Source of the DNA: Mycobacterium asiaticum | GTDB lineage: Bacteria; Actinomycetota; Actinomycetes; Mycobacteriales; Mycobacteriaceae | Length of the DNA stretch: 53,565 nt | Assembly (NCBI RefSeq): GCF_001673365.1 | Contig: NZ_LZLS01000103.1 | Coordinates: 1 to 53,565, forward strand | Reading direction: 5' to 3' | Shown: positions 30,907-39,788 of the stretch, in pieces | How the letters are laid out: each line of letters opens with the position of its first letter | Position numbering within the stretch: position 1 is the first letter of the stretch | Position numbers and translations under genes: made by a program | Notes under the pieces: generated by a model | What the model was told of the DNA's origin: nothing | Database searches by the model: none | The model's input: only the letters and a program-made list of their open reading frames with translations

Positions 30907-32022
30907 ATGCGAACCAGGGTTGCCGAAATGCTCGGCGTCGAGTTTCCGATCTTTGCCTTCAGCCACTGCCGCGACGTGGTCGCGGCGGTCACCAATGCGG
31001 GCGGGGTAGGCGTGTTGGGTGCCGTGGCGCACAGCCCAAAGCGGCTGGAAAGCGAGTTGAGCTGGATCGAAGAGCAGACCGGTGGCAAGCCCTACGGTGT
31101 CGATCTGTTGTTGCCGCCCAAGTACGTTGGCGCCGATACCGGCGGCATCAACTCACACCAGGCCCAGGATTTGCTCCCCGAGGAGCACCGCGCGTTCGTC
31201 GACGAGTTGCTCGCCCGCTACGACGTCACCCAGGTCGCCGACGAAGAGCCGGTACGCGGCGGGCTCAACATCTCACCCAAGGGTTACGAGCCGCTGCTGG
31301 ACGTGGCGTTTTCGCACAACATCGCGCTGATCGCCAGCGCGCTCGGACCACCGCCGCACGACCTCGTCGAACGGGCGCACAGCCAAAACGTGCAGGTCGC
31401 GGCCCTGGCCGGAACGACCGAACACGCGCGCCGGCACGCGGCAGCCGGAGTGGACCTGATCGTCGCGCAGGGCACCGAAGCCGGCGGCCACACCGGTGAG
31501 GTCGCAACCATGGTCCTGGTTCCGGAGGTCGTCGACGCCGTCGCTCCGACTCCGGTGCTGGCAGCGGGCGGAATCGCCCGGGGCCGCCAGATCGCCGCGG
31601 CGCTGGCCCTGGGCGCCGAGGGAGTGTGGTGCGGCTCGGTGTGGCTGACCACTGAGGAAGCCGAGACCGCGCCGGTGGTCAAAGACAAGTTTCTGGCCGC
31701 GAGTTCGTCGGATACCGTGCGGTCGCGGTCCATGACCGGCAAGCCGGCGCGAATGCTACGCACGGCCTGGACCGACGAATGGGAGCGGGCCGACACACCG
31801 AACCCGCTGGGCATGCCGTTGCAGACGGCGCTGATCACCGACTCGCAGGTGCGGATCAACCAGGCGGCCGCCCATCCCGGTGCGAAGGCTCGCGAGCTGG
31901 CGACGTACTTCGTCGGTCAGGTGGTCGGTTCGCTGGATCGGGTGCGGCCGACCCGTGCCGTGGTGCTCGAGATGGTCGAGGAGTACATCGACACGATCGG
32001 ACGACTCGACGGCTTGACATAG
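30907..32022 (+). CDS. Nitronate monooxygenase / 2-nitropropane dioxygenase family (Rv1533-like)
   Basis: 371 residues of the FMN-dependent TIM-barrel NMO family. Markers are the N-terminal GVEFPIFAFSHCRDVVAAVTNAGGVGVLGA, the phosphate-binding VAQGTEAGGHTGEVATMVLVPEVVD, and PVLAAGGIARGRQIAAALALGAEGVWCGS. Enzymes of this family oxidise alkyl nitronates or reduce related substrates with FMN; the physiological substrate in mycobacteria is not known to me. ATG 30907 gives MRTRVAEMLGV; an upstream in-frame start at 30874 is less likely. Its place before the Rv1535-like gene and ileS matches Rv1533. In M. tuberculosis a TetR-family gene (Rv1534) lies between these genes; it is absent here. Confidence 0.88.
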   Translation: MRTRVAEMLGVEFPIFAFSHCRDVVAAVTNAGGVGVLGAVAHSPKRLESELSWIEEQTGGKPYGVDLLLPPKYVGADTGGINSHQAQDLLPEEHRAFVDELLARYDVTQVADEEPVRGGLNISPKGYEPLLDVAFSHNIALIASALGPPPHDLVERAHSQNVQVAALAGTTEHARRHAAAGVDLIVAQGTEAGGHTGEVATMVLVPEVVDAVAPTPVLAAGGIARGRQIAAALALGAEGVWCGSVWLTTEEAETAPVVKDKFLAASSSDTVRSRSMTGKPARMLRTAWTDEWERADTPNPLGMPLQTALITDSQVRINQAAAHPGAKARELATYFVGQVVGSLDRVRPTRAVVLEMVEEYIDTIGRLDGLT

Positions 32023-32161
32023 GGAACGCATAGGAAAATGTAACGTTGCGCACGTTCGCCGTTGCGGCGTTGTTTGCCCTGCTCAACGGCTATAAAGCTG
32101 GGCGATAGCTGTGGGCGTGCGTAGCGAAAGCATAAAGATGGCGAAACTATCGGGTGCCGCG

Positions 32162-32190
32162 TTGACCGAACCGGACCTGTGGTGCATTAT
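32162..32190 (+). promoter_or_regulatory. Sigma-A-like promoter for the M-box leader
   Basis: TTGACC at 32162-32167 and CATTAT at 32185-32190 are separated by exactly 17 bases. A transcript starting about seven bases later would begin just before the first paired strand of the M-box at 32206, which supports the assignment. Confidence 0.6.
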
Positions 32191-32205
32191 CGGTCAGGCA
32201 AGCAC

Positions 32206-32356
32206 CTCGTTAGGTGAGGCGGCTACACGAACACAGGCCACTGACCCCGAACGTCGAAAGACGCCCCGGGTCAGGACAGCTCCTCCCGGCTTAAGGGTTG
32301 AGCCCAGGTGGCTTCCGGTTAACGGATACGTCGGGTAGTGCCGAAGCTCTGACGAG
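32206..32356 (+). promoter_or_regulatory. M-box (ykoK leader) Mg2+ riboswitch
   Basis: The conserved M-box opening is present (TTAGGTGAGGCGGCTACACG at 32210-32229, then ACACAGGCCACTGACC). The later conserved half around GTCGGGTAGTGCCGAAGCTC follows. The closing helix P1 can form between CTCGTTA (32206-32212) and TGACGAG (32350-32356). M-box RNAs bind Mg2+ and shut off downstream expression when Mg2+ is plentiful. In M. tuberculosis an M-box is known upstream of Rv1535, whose homologue lies downstream here. About 266 bases separate the aptamer from that gene, leaving room for an expression platform and a short ORF. Confidence 0.9.
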
Positions 32357-32370
32357 AGGGGTGCGGATTT

Positions 32371-32384
32371 CCGGCAATTGCCGG
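32371..32384 (+). terminator. Palindromic hairpin just after the M-box, possible attenuator
   Basis: A perfect 14-base palindrome (CCGGCAATTGCCGG) begins 14 bases after the aptamer and is followed by a loosely T/C-rich stretch (ATTCTGTTCTCCTTTG). It could be a weak intrinsic terminator or a pause site of the expression platform. The T-run is poor, so Rho-dependent termination is equally plausible. Confidence 0.4.
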
Positions 32385-32452
32385 ATTCTGTTCTCCTTTG
32401 TGTGCACACTGACAAGACGTATTTGTCGTGACCGAGAGGAGGTGAGGGACGC

Positions 32453-32533
32453 ATGAGTTCCAGTGGCAGTCCGGGTCGATATCCGGGCGCTGTTTCGTCC
32501 CTGACCGGTCTTCGGCGCGACCTTTTCGACTGA
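32453..32533 (+). CDS. Short upstream ORF (26 residues) in the M-box leader
   Basis: ATG 32453 follows AGGAGGTGAG, a near-perfect match to the 16S anti-Shine-Dalgarno, with normal spacing. The peptide MSSSGSPGRYPGAVSSLTGL continues for six residues and ends at TGA 32531. It lies between the riboswitch and the Rv1535-like gene, 89 bases before that start. The strength of the ribosome site suggests it is translated, which could protect the leader from Rho or couple riboswitch state to downstream expression. The peptide itself resembles nothing I know. Confidence 0.55.
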   Translation: MSSSGSPGRYPGAVSSLTGLRRDLFD

Positions 32534-32622
32534 GTCGCTCCGACCGGGACCGTTACGGGACGGGACTTCCCAAGATTTCTTTGAGGTCCACCTGTCAACG
32601 TTTTCCCCGTTAGGAGGCAATA

Positions 32623-32856
32623 ATGACCGCTGCACTGTACGACGAAGTAGTTACCGTCACCGCCGCACCCACCCTGCACGTGGTTCGCGACGTTCCGGCA
32701 CCTAAGAAGGCGCCCACCGCCGCGCACCGCATCGGCGAGGCGCTCGGTGCTGGCTCCGACCCGTTGGTCGACGGGGCCGCCCGGCTGCTCAGCATTCCGC
32801 TGCGGCACATGTACGCCGCGCTGTGGCGCATCGGCGTGCTCGAAATCCAGGCGTGA
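32623..32856 (+). CDS. Small conserved mycobacterial protein, Rv1535-like
   Basis: A 77-residue protein whose C-terminal half (DPLVDGAARLLSIPLRHMYAALWRIGVLEIQA) matches my memory of Rv1535, which has 78 residues. The ATG follows AGGAGG by five bases, an optimal ribosome site. No signal peptide or clear membrane segment is seen; the C-terminal part could form an amphipathic helix. Its biochemical role is unknown. Control by the upstream Mg2+ riboswitch suggests a function when Mg2+ is scarce. It is followed 26 bases later by a 60-base hairpin that probably ends the transcript. Confidence 0.88.
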   Translation: MTAALYDEVVTVTAAPTLHVVRDVPAPKKAPTAAHRIGEALGAGSDPLVDGAARLLSIPLRHMYAALWRIGVLEIQA

Positions 32857-32881
32857 CCACAATGGACAGCGACCGATCTAG

Positions 32882-32941
32882 GGCTCCAAGGGGCTAACCG
32901 ACCGCAGGATGTGACCTGCGGCGGGTTAGCTCCTTGGAGCC
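32882..32941 (+). terminator. Long near-perfect hairpin after the Rv1535-like gene
   Basis: A 60-base inverted repeat whose arms begin GGCTCCAAGG and end CCTTGGAGCC, with inner paired blocks GCTAACC/GGTTAGC and CCGCAGG/CCTGCGG around a short loop. No T-run follows, as is common for mycobacterial terminator-like hairpins. It isolates the Mg2+-controlled unit from the ileS unit. Confidence 0.65.
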
Positions 32942-32954
32942 GCTCACCTCAATG

Positions 32955-33054
32955 GTTGTGACCCGCCGCACCCGGCTACGCCGGGTTTGCGATCACACTC
33001 GACCTAATCGTTGTGATCCGCCGCACCCGGCTACGCCGGGTTTGCGATCACAAC
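32955..33054. repeat. Two tandem 43-bp hairpin repeats before the ileS leader
   Basis: The copies start at 32955 and 33010 (55-base period) and differ at one position of 43 (GTGACC versus GTGATC). Each is itself an inverted repeat: outer arms GTTGTGATC/GATCACAAC in copy 2, and inner arms ACCCGGC/GCCGGGT with loop TAC. They look like a REP/MITE-style palindromic element rather than a regulator site, but tandem operators cannot be excluded. Confidence 0.75.
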
Positions 33055-33063
33055 TAGACTCAC

Positions 33064-33263
33064 CACATCGGCGTCGATCCGGCAATCACCGGGGAGCCTT
33101 CGGAAGAACAGCCAGTCCGGCCCAGTAGAACCGAACGGGTAGGCCCGTCACAGCCTTTCGAGCGGTCACGCGTCAGCGTGGCAAGCGGGGTGGTACCGCG
33201 GCGTCGCGCACCAGCGCAGGCGTCGTCCCCGGCCTGAATTTGGGCACGAGGAGACGACGCACT
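33064..33263 (+). promoter_or_regulatory. Translational T-box leader of ileS
   Basis: The T-box signature GGGTGGTACCGCGG lies at 33188-33201. Upstream, the small stem CCGG-CAATCA-CCGG (33079-33092) presents AUC, an Ile codon, at 33085-33087, as in the short Stem I of actinobacterial ileS T-boxes. Downstream, GCGTCGTC (33220-33227) is exactly complementary to GACGACGC (33253-33260), so a hairpin would bury the GAGGAG ribosome site at 33248-33253. Uncharged tRNA-Ile pairing with the T-box should open this sequestrator and allow translation. The 5' limit is approximate. Confidence 0.92.
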
Positions 33264-36200
33264 GTGACCGACAACGCCGGAGCGTATCCAAAGCTGGCCA
33301 GTGGAGCGCCCGATTTCCCGGCGCTCGAACTCGAGGTGCTCGATTACTGGTTCCGCGACGACACTTTTCGCGCCAGCATCGCTCGGCGCGACGGTGCCAA
33401 GGAATACGTGTTCTACGACGGGCCCCCGTTTGCCAACGGCCTGCCGCACTATGGGCACCTGCTGACCGGCTACGTCAAAGACATCGTGCCGCGCTTTCGC
33501 ACCATGCGCGGCGACAAAGTGGAGCGCCGATTTGGTTGGGACACACACGGTTTGCCTGCCGAGCTCGAGGTCGAACGCCAGCTGGGCATCACCGACAAGT
33601 CCCAGATCGACTCGATGGGGATTGCCGCGTTCAACGACGCGTGCCGCGCCTCGGTGCTGCGCTACACCGACGAATGGCAGCAGTACGTTACCCGCCAGGC
33701 TCGCTGGGTCGACTTCGACAACGACTATAAGACGCTCGATCTGTCCTACATGGAGTCGGTGATCTGGGCGTTCAAGCAGTTGTGGGACAAGGGTTTGGCC
33801 TACGAGGGCTACCGGGTGTTGCCGTACTGCTGGCGCGACGAGACCCCGTTGTCCAATCACGAATTGCGGATGGACGACGACGTCTACCAGAGCCGCCAGG
33901 ACCCCGCGCTCACCGTCGGTTTCAGAGTCAGCGGCGGGGAGCTTGACGGCGCTTACCTTTTGGTGTGGACGACGACCCCGTGGACGCTGCCGTCCAACCT
34001 TGCTGTCGCGGTGAATCCGAACGTGAGCTACGTGCAAGTCCAAGCCGACGACCGGCGTTTCGTGCTGGCCGAAGCACGTTTGGGCGCCTATGTGCGAGAG
34101 CTCGGCGAAGAGCCCGAGGTGTTGGGCGCCTACCGTGGCGCGGATCTGTTGGGCACCCGGTATCTGCCGCCGTTCGCATACTTTCTCGACTCGCCCAACG
34201 CTTTTCAGGTGCTGCCGGCCGAGTTCGTCACCACCGAGGACGGCACCGGCCTGGTGCACATGGCGTCGGCCTACGGCGAGGACGACATGGCGACCACCGA
34301 GCCGGCCGGCATCGTGCCGGTCACCCCGGTCGACGCCAAAGGCCGCTTCGACGCGACCGTGCCGGATTACCAGGGCCAGCACGTCTTTGATGCCAACCCG
34401 CACATCATCCGCGATCTGAAGAATCAGAGCGGTCCGGCCGCTCCCAATGGCGCGGTGCTGCTGCGCCACGAAACCTACGAGCACCCCTACCCGCACTGCT
34501 GGCGCTGCCGAAACCCGTTGATCTACCGGGCAGTGTCGTCCTGGTTCGTCCAGGTGACCCGGTTCCGGGATCGCATGGTAGAGCTGAATCAGCAGATCAC
34601 CTGGTATCCCGAACACGTCAAGGACGGTCAGTTCGGTAAGTGGTTGCAGGGAGCGCGGGACTGGTCGATCTCGCGAAACCGCTACTGGGGCACCCCGATT
34701 CCGGTGTGGAAATCCGATGATCCCGCCTACCCGCGCATCGACGTCTACGGCAGCCTGGACGAGTTGGAACGCGACTTCGGGGTGCGGCCGGACAACCTGC
34801 ACCGTCCGTACATCGACGAGCTGACCCGGCCCAATCCCGACGACCCGACCGGCGCCAGCACCATGCGCCGCATTCCCGATGTGCTCGACGTCTGGTTCGA
34901 TTCGGGCTCGATGCCGTACGCGCAAGTGCATTACCCGTTTGAGAATGCGGACTGGTTCGACGGCGTCCATAGCGCCGACCCTGACAAGCAGGTCGACGCG
35001 CATTACCCCGGTGACTTCATCGTGGAATACATCGGGCAAACCCGCGGCTGGTTTTATACGCTGCACGTGCTGGCCACCGCTCTGTTCGACCGCCCGTCGT
35101 TCAAAACCTGTGTGGCGCATGGCATCGTGCTGGGGTCTGACGGCCAAAAGATGAGCAAGTCGCTGCGCAACTACCCCGATGTCACCGAGGTGTTCGACCG
35201 CGACGGGTCCGACGCCATGCGGTGGTTCCTAATGGCCTCGCCGATCCTGCGCGGCGGCAACTTGATCGTCACCGAGCAGGGCATTCGCGACGGTGTGCGG
35301 CAGGTGTTGCTGCCGTTCTGGAACGCGTACAGTTTTCTGGCCCTGTATGCGCCGAAAGTTGGTGTCTGGCGTACAGATTCGACCCACGTGCTGGACCGCT
35401 ACATTCTGGCCAAGCTGGCGGTACTGCGCCACGATCTCACCGACGCGCTGGAGGTCTGTGATATCTCCGGGGCGTGCGAACAACTGCGTCAGTTCACCGA
35501 GGCGTTGACGAACTGGTATGTGCGACGGTCGCGTTCGCGGTTCTGGGTGGAGGACGTCGACGCCATCGACACGCTGCATACGGTGCTCGAAGTCACCGCA
35601 CGGCTGGCCGCGCCGTTGCTGCCGTTGATCACCGAGCTGATCTGGCGCGGCCTGACCGGTGGGCGCTCGGTGCACTTGACCGACTGGCCGCAGGCATCCG
35701 AACTGCCCGCCGATGCCGCCCTGGTCGCGGCGATGGATCAGGTTCGCGAGGTGTGCTCGGCGGCGTCGTCGCTGCGCAAGGCCAAGAAGCTACGGGTCCG
35801 CTTGCCGCTGCGGAAATTGATTGTGGCAGTAGATAATCCGGAACTTTTGGAGCCCTTCGCCGATCTTATTGGTGACGAGTTGAATGTTAAGCAGGTCGAA
35901 CTGACCGACGCGATCGACACCTACGGCCGGTTCGAGCTAACCGTGAACGCTCGGGTTGCCGGACCGCGGCTGGGCAAGGATGTGCAGGCGGCCATCAAGG
36001 CCGTCAAGGCGGGGGAGGGGGTCGTCAACCCGGACGGCACCTTGACCGCCGGTCCGGCGGTGCTGCAGCCCGAGGAGTACAGCTCGCGGTTGGTGGCCGC
36101 CGATCCGGAGTTCACCGCGGCCCTTCCCGGCGGTGCGGGGCTCGTGGTGTTGGACGGCACGGTGACCCCAGAACTGGAGGCCGAGGGCTGGGCCAAGGAC

Positions 36201-36419
36201 CGCATCCGTGAGTTGCAGGAGTTGCGTAAGTCGACCGGTCTGGATGTGTCCGACCGCATCAGCGTGGTGATGTCGGTGCCGGACGAGCGAGCCGGGTGGG
36301 CCTCGACGCATCGTGACCTTATTGCCGGTGAAATACTAGCCACCACTTTTGAATTCGGTGACCCCGCTGAGGCGGCGGAGATCGGCGACGGTGTGCGAGT
36401 GTCTATCGCCAAGGTGTGA
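33264..36419 (+). CDS. ileS: Isoleucyl-tRNA synthetase
   Basis: About 1051 residues, the usual mycobacterial length. The class I signatures are HYGH (residues 62-65, in [19 protein letters not shown]) and KMSKS (629-633). Editing-domain sequence such as [20 protein letters not shown] lies between them, with an anticodon-binding domain after. The sequence type recalls the eukaryote-like (type 2) IleRS of actinobacteria, a group generally insensitive to mupirocin. GTG 33264 follows the GAGGAG site that the T-box hairpin can hide; the open frame extends to 33240 but would place the ribosome site inside the gene. It charges tRNA-Ile in the cytoplasm and is regulated by the upstream T-box. Confidence 0.97.
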   Translation: MTDNAGAYPKLASGAPDFPALELEVLDYWFRDDTFRASIARRDGAKEYVFYDGPPFANGLPHYGHLLTGYVKDIVPRFRTMRGDKVERRFGWDTHGLPAELEVERQLGITDKSQIDSMGIAAFNDACRASVLRYTDEWQQYVTRQARWVDFDNDYKTLDLSYMESVIWAFKQLWDKGLAYEGYRVLPYCWRDETPLSNHELRMDDDVYQSRQDPALTVGFRVSGGELDGAYLLVWTTTPWTLPSNLAVAVNPNVSYVQVQADDRRFVLAEARLGAYVRELGEEPEVLGAYRGADLLGTRYLPPFAYFLDSPNAFQVLPAEFVTTEDGTGLVHMASAYGEDDMATTEPAGIVPVTPVDAKGRFDATVPDYQGQHVFDANPHIIRDLKNQSGPAAPNGAVLLRHETYEHPYPHCWRCRNPLIYRAVSSWFVQVTRFRDRMVELNQQITWYPEHVKDGQFGKWLQGARDWSISRNRYWGTPIPVWKSDDPAYPRIDVYGSLDELERDFGVRPDNLHRPYIDELTRPNPDDPTGASTMRRIPDVLDVWFDSGSMPYAQVHYPFENADWFDGVHSADPDKQVDAHYPGDFIVEYIGQTRGWFYTLHVLATALFDRPSFKTCVAHGIVLGSDGQKMSKSLRNYPDVTEVFDRDGSDAMRWFLMASPILRGGNLIVTEQGIRDGVRQVLLPFWNAYSFLALYAPKVGVWRTDSTHVLDRYILAKLAVLRHDLTDALEVCDISGACEQLRQFTEALTNWYVRRSRSRFWVEDVDAIDTLHTVLEVTARLAAPLLPLITELIWRGLTGGRSVHLTDWPQASELPADAALVAAMDQVREVCSAASSLRKAKKLRVRLPLRKLIVAVDNPELLEPFADLIGDELNVKQVELTDAIDTYGRFELTVNARVAGPRLGKDVQAAIKAVKAGEGVVNPDGTLTAGPAVLQPEEYSSRLVAADPEFTAALPGGAGLVVLDGTVTPELEAEGWAKDRIRELQELRKSTGLDVSDRISVVMSVPDERAGWASTHRDLIAGEILATTFEFGDPAEAAEIGDGVRVSIAKV

Positions 36420-36463
36420 TGCGTCTGCTCGCGCCAGAGACGAGCGGGAGAAGGGAGTGGACC

Positions 36464-37684
36464 ATGCGGGTGCTCGGGTTGTTCCGGGTGCACAACGGCG
36501 CAGACATTCTGCCCCGGGTGCTCGATTCGTTGTCCGGCTGGTGTGACGACATCTACGTCATCGACGACCGCAGCACCGATGACACCGCCGAGATCCTGTC
36601 TCACCACCCCGCGGTGACGAACCTCGTTCGCGCCCGCTCGGATCTGCCGCCCACCCCGTGGCTGATCGGCGAACCGCCGGGGCTCGAGCTGCTCTACCGC
36701 ATGGCCGATTTCTGCCTTCCGGACTGGATCGTGATGATCGACTCCGACCAGGTCGTCGAAGCCGACGTCGAAATTCGCCAGATGTTGGCCGACACCCCGG
36801 CCGACGTAGCGGCGCTGATGTGCCCGATGATCCCGGCTTGGGACGATCCGAAGTATCCGGAGATGATCCCAGTGATGGGACCGGCGGAGTCAGTGCGCGG
36901 GCCATTCTGGCGCTGGAGTCCAGGCCTGCGCGCCGGGACTCGGCTGATCCACAATCCGCACTGGCCAGCCAACATCACCGAACGCGGACGCATCGCAATG
37001 ACGTATGACGTCCGGCTGGTTCACAACGGATGGTCCACCCTCGCCGAACGAGTCGCCAAGGTCGACCACTACGGGAGGATCGACCCCGATTGCCAACTCA
37101 ACCACGGCGTCCCCTACGACCGGGCCCTGCTCTTCGGCTATGCCCGAGACGAGGTCGATCTGCTCGAGTCCGACTACCTGCGTCGCGTCCGCGGCGAGTT
37201 TTATCCCACCGAGCCGGGGACCCGGTTGCCGATCGACCGGGATTGTCTCGCGATCGGCGCCGGCTACGGCCCCCGTGCCGAAACCTTTCATCCGGGTGTC
37301 GACTTCGCCGCCGAGCCCGGCACCGCGATACACGCCGTGTCGTCTGGAACCGTCAGTCGCACAGTCGAGCTCGACGAAGACGGACTTTGGTCGCTTACGG
37401 TTCAAGACGCTAACGTCGACCTGGTCTATGTGTTCCGCAACACCGGGGCGCCGCTGATCACCGTAGGCGAGCGGATCGCTGCCGGCGCGCGCATCGGCAC
37501 CGTCGGGCCGGAAGCCGAATCATCGGACGGTTACCTACATTTCGAAGTTCATGCCGACGGCGGACATACCAGCCCGCTGCGGTATCTGGCCAATCTTGGT
37601 CTGCAACCGTGGCCGCCGCAGGGACGGCCCCGGCCGGTGTCGGGAATCTATCCGGCGGTAACGCCGTGCACCATCACCGGATAA
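36464..37684 (+). CDS. Fusion of GT2 glycosyltransferase and M23/LytM-like domain
   Basis: About 406 residues in two parts. Residues 1-240 are a family 2 glycosyltransferase: [32 protein letters not shown], and the DxD motif MIDSD with Asp93 and Asp95. Residues about 255-400 resemble an M23 (LytM) fold: [24 protein letters not shown] contains HxxxD (His276, Asp280), and [12 protein letters not shown] corresponds to the HxH strand. There Tyr357 replaces the first His, so peptidase activity is doubtful. ATG 36464 follows AAGGGAG by six bases; an in-frame GTG overlaps the ileS stop. It overlaps the next, convergent gene by 11 bases. A role in assembling or binding a cell-wall glycan is an inference from the domains. 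Confidence 0.8.
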   Translation: MRVLGLFRVHNGADILPRVLDSLSGWCDDIYVIDDRSTDDTAEILSHHPAVTNLVRARSDLPPTPWLIGEPPGLELLYRMADFCLPDWIVMIDSDQVVEADVEIRQMLADTPADVAALMCPMIPAWDDPKYPEMIPVMGPAESVRGPFWRWSPGLRAGTRLIHNPHWPANITERGRIAMTYDVRLVHNGWSTLAERVAKVDHYGRIDPDCQLNHGVPYDRALLFGYARDEVDLLESDYLRRVRGEFYPTEPGTRLPIDRDCLAIGAGYGPRAETFHPGVDFAAEPGTAIHAVSSGTVSRTVELDEDGLWSLTVQDANVDLVYVFRNTGAPLITVGERIAAGARIGTVGPEAESSDGYLHFEVHADGGHTSPLRYLANLGLQPWPPQGRPRPVSGIYPAVTPCTITG

Positions 37685-38675
37685 GCGTCAGCTGGTCCAC
37701 CACGGCGCGGGCCGACCGGATGGCCGAGCGGACTTCCTGCAAGATCTTGGCCGGATGTTGCTCGTCGGATTCGCCGAGCCGGTTGTAGCGCTCGACACCG
37801 AAGGCCACCGACTCCAGGCGGATTTCGAAGGCCAGCACCAAAATCCGTAACGCTTCGAAGTGCAGGTAGGGCAGTACCGGCTGACCGGCCACCAATAGAC
37901 AACGAGATCGGTGCATCCGCAGGGTCTGCGCGGCGAAGGTATACGTGTCGGCCGAGTTGGCCCGTCGGTTGTCCGGGTCCGGTGACGGCGTTTCGAGGAG
38001 CGTGATTGGCACGCCCACCGAGTTGCTTTCCGGCGGAAAACTCCAGACCTCACGACCTTGGTGTGGTTGGCCAACCCGCTGACGGGCATGATCCTGTACC
38101 GCACCGATGTCGAGCCCGAGTGCTTCACCGGCCGCGTCCACCAGTAGGTCGAACTCGGTGCGTGCCCACGGCGCGCGGCTGGCCACGGCGTCCTGTTCGG
38201 AGTCCATCAGCTCGCGGGACGCCGCAGCTAACACGATATGGCCAACTTTACGGCCCGCGGTCACCTCCCGCGCGTACCCAACTCGCAGGTGATTGGTGTA
38301 GCGGCCGCCGCCGATGATTAGCAGGTAGTCGAATTCGGTTCCCCGGGGCGCTGATTCGCGGGTCAGGCCGAGTTCGCCAGCCAGCGTCTCGATCCGCTCC
38401 AACCGGACGGCCGGCAGGTCCAGGCGCGGAATCAGCCAGCGGACCGCGCCGGCGGCGTCTTGGCTGTGCACACGCCCCGTCCCGGTCCGCGCGCGGCCAC
38501 GGTAGTCCCACACCGCGCTGAACTCGTCGAGTAGCGCTAATCGCGCGCCGAGCCCCACCCCCGCCGGAACCTTGCCGCCGAACATTTCGACCAACTCCGC
38601 CAGGGCGGGATGCGTGCTCCACGCTTCGATTTCGTTGCGGACGTCGTCTTCGGATTCGAGATCCGACGGACACAT
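37674..38675 (-). CDS. Uncharacterised protein, perhaps DUF218-like
   Basis: 333 residues; I do not recognise the family with confidence. The middle has [25 protein letters not shown], then [15 protein letters not shown], then a segment with [15 protein letters not shown] and [21 protein letters not shown]. The order, a hydrophobic strand with GGG, a second strand, a Thr-Tyr-Ala helix and a late strand, is reminiscent of the DUF218 (YdcF/SanA) fold, but without a membrane anchor. It overlaps the GT2-M23 gene tail to tail by 11 bases and faces away from the epimerase gene. Context suggests the envelope glycan block, but no function can be assigned. Confidence 0.6.
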   Translation of the reverse strand: MCPSDLESEDDVRNEIEAWSTHPALAELVEMFGGKVPAGVGLGARLALLDEFSAVWDYRGRARTGTGRVHSQDAAGAVRWLIPRLDLPAVRLERIETLAGELGLTRESAPRGTEFDYLLIIGGGRYTNHLRVGYAREVTAGRKVGHIVLAAASRELMDSEQDAVASRAPWARTEFDLLVDAAGEALGLDIGAVQDHARQRVGQPHQGREVWSFPPESNSVGVPITLLETPSPDPDNRRANSADTYTFAAQTLRMHRSRCLLVAGQPVLPYLHFEALRILVLAFEIRLESVAFGVERYNRLGESDEQHPAKILQEVRSAIRSARAVVDQLTLIR

Positions 38676-38814
38676 GCAGTCTTACCCCCTCGGGTCACCG
38701 TGCCGAATCGCCACCATACCTGCGGTACTCGGCTAACCGGACGCGGCGGGGCGAGACAGTAAGCTGTGAGCCGAAATTCGGCGAAGACGACACGACGCGC
38801 GGGAGCAGCTTGCG

Positions 38815-39771
38815 GTGAGAGTACTTGTGACAGGCGGAGCAGGGTTCCAGGGCAGCCACCTTGCCGAGGCGCTGCTCGCCATGGGATATCAAGTGACCGT
38901 TCTCAATACGCTGTCGGCGGCGGCCAAGCGCAACACCCGCCGGTTCGAGGCCGACGAGCACGCCGATCTGGTGTTCGGTTCGGTCACCGACGCAGAGCTG
39001 ACGAGCAAGACGGTGCCCGAACACGATGTCGTTTTCCATCTCGCGGCAAACGTGAACGTCGACAAGTCGCTCAACGATCCGAAGAGCTTCCTGCAAACCA
39101 ATGTCATGGGTACCTACAACATTCTCGAGGCCGCACGCCAGTGCGGGTCGCGGGTCATCTACGCCTCGACATGTGAGGTGTACGGCGACGGCCAGGATCT
39201 CGGGGCAGACGAACTGCTCGACGAAACCGCCGAGCTGATGCCGAACAGCCCGTATGGCGCGTCGAAAGCGGCCGCGGACCGGCTCTGCTACTCGTACTAC
39301 CGCTCCTACGGGATGCCGATCAGCATCGTGCGCCCGTTCAACATCTTCGGCGAGCGGCAGAAGAACGGTGCGTTCGGCGCGCTGATCCCGATCTTGGTGC
39401 GTCAAGCGATGGCCGGTCAGGACCTCACCGTTTTCGGTGACGGCACGGCCACCCGCGACTACCTGCACGTCAGCGACGTCGTGCGCGCCTACCAGCTGGT
39501 ATTGGACGCACCCGACCTGGACGGCAAGGCGATCAACTTCGCAAGCGGTGTCAACACGAGCGTCGGGGATATCGCAGCGTACATTGCGGACAAATTCGGC
39601 GTGCGGGTCGTCAGAGGTCCCGCCCGGCCCGGGGAAGTCGCGCGCTACCCGGCCAATATCGACTTGGCCAAGAGCATCGGATTCGCGCCGCAGGTCGGAA
39701 TCTGGTCTGGTATCGACCGCTACGTCGACTGGGCAAAAGGTCAGTCGGGCAACGATATTGAGGCCAGGTAA
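38815..39771 (+). CDS. NAD-dependent NDP-sugar epimerase/dehydratase
   Basis: 318 residues of the extended SDR family. The Rossmann motif is VTGGAGFQGSHLAEAL. The catalytic set is Ser/Thr in IYASTCEVYGDG and YxxxK in PYGASKAAADRL. IVRPFNIFGERQ and GDGTATRDYLHVSDVVRAY are typical of GalE/RmlB-like enzymes. These convert NDP-hexoses, for example by 4-epimerisation or 4,6-dehydration; the exact reaction cannot be fixed. GTG 38815 was chosen, with GGGAG nine bases before it. It ends 17 bases before the convergent PE gene. Its presence near the GT2-M23 gene suggests a local supply of an activated sugar. Confidence 0.85.
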   Translation: MRVLVTGGAGFQGSHLAEALLAMGYQVTVLNTLSAAAKRNTRRFEADEHADLVFGSVTDAELTSKTVPEHDVVFHLAANVNVDKSLNDPKSFLQTNVMGTYNILEAARQCGSRVIYASTCEVYGDGQDLGADELLDETAELMPNSPYGASKAAADRLCYSYYRSYGMPISIVRPFNIFGERQKNGAFGALIPILVRQAMAGQDLTVFGDGTATRDYLHVSDVVRAYQLVLDAPDLDGKAINFASGVNTSVGDIAAYIADKFGVRVVRGPARPGEVARYPANIDLAKSIGFAPQVGIWSGIDRYVDWAKGQSGNDIEAR

Positions 39772-39788
39772 CGGCGTCTGCCGCGCTC

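Noticed and set aside
32955..33054. CRISPR array.
   Set aside because: Only two copies, with a 12-base spacer and strong internal symmetry; this is a palindromic repeat, not a repeat-spacer array, and no cas genes are present.
33060..35147. Long minus-strand open frame of 695 codons opposite ileS.
   Set aside because: It mirrors the high-GC codon pattern of ileS, covers the T-box and shows no domain or ribosome site; it is an antisense shadow.
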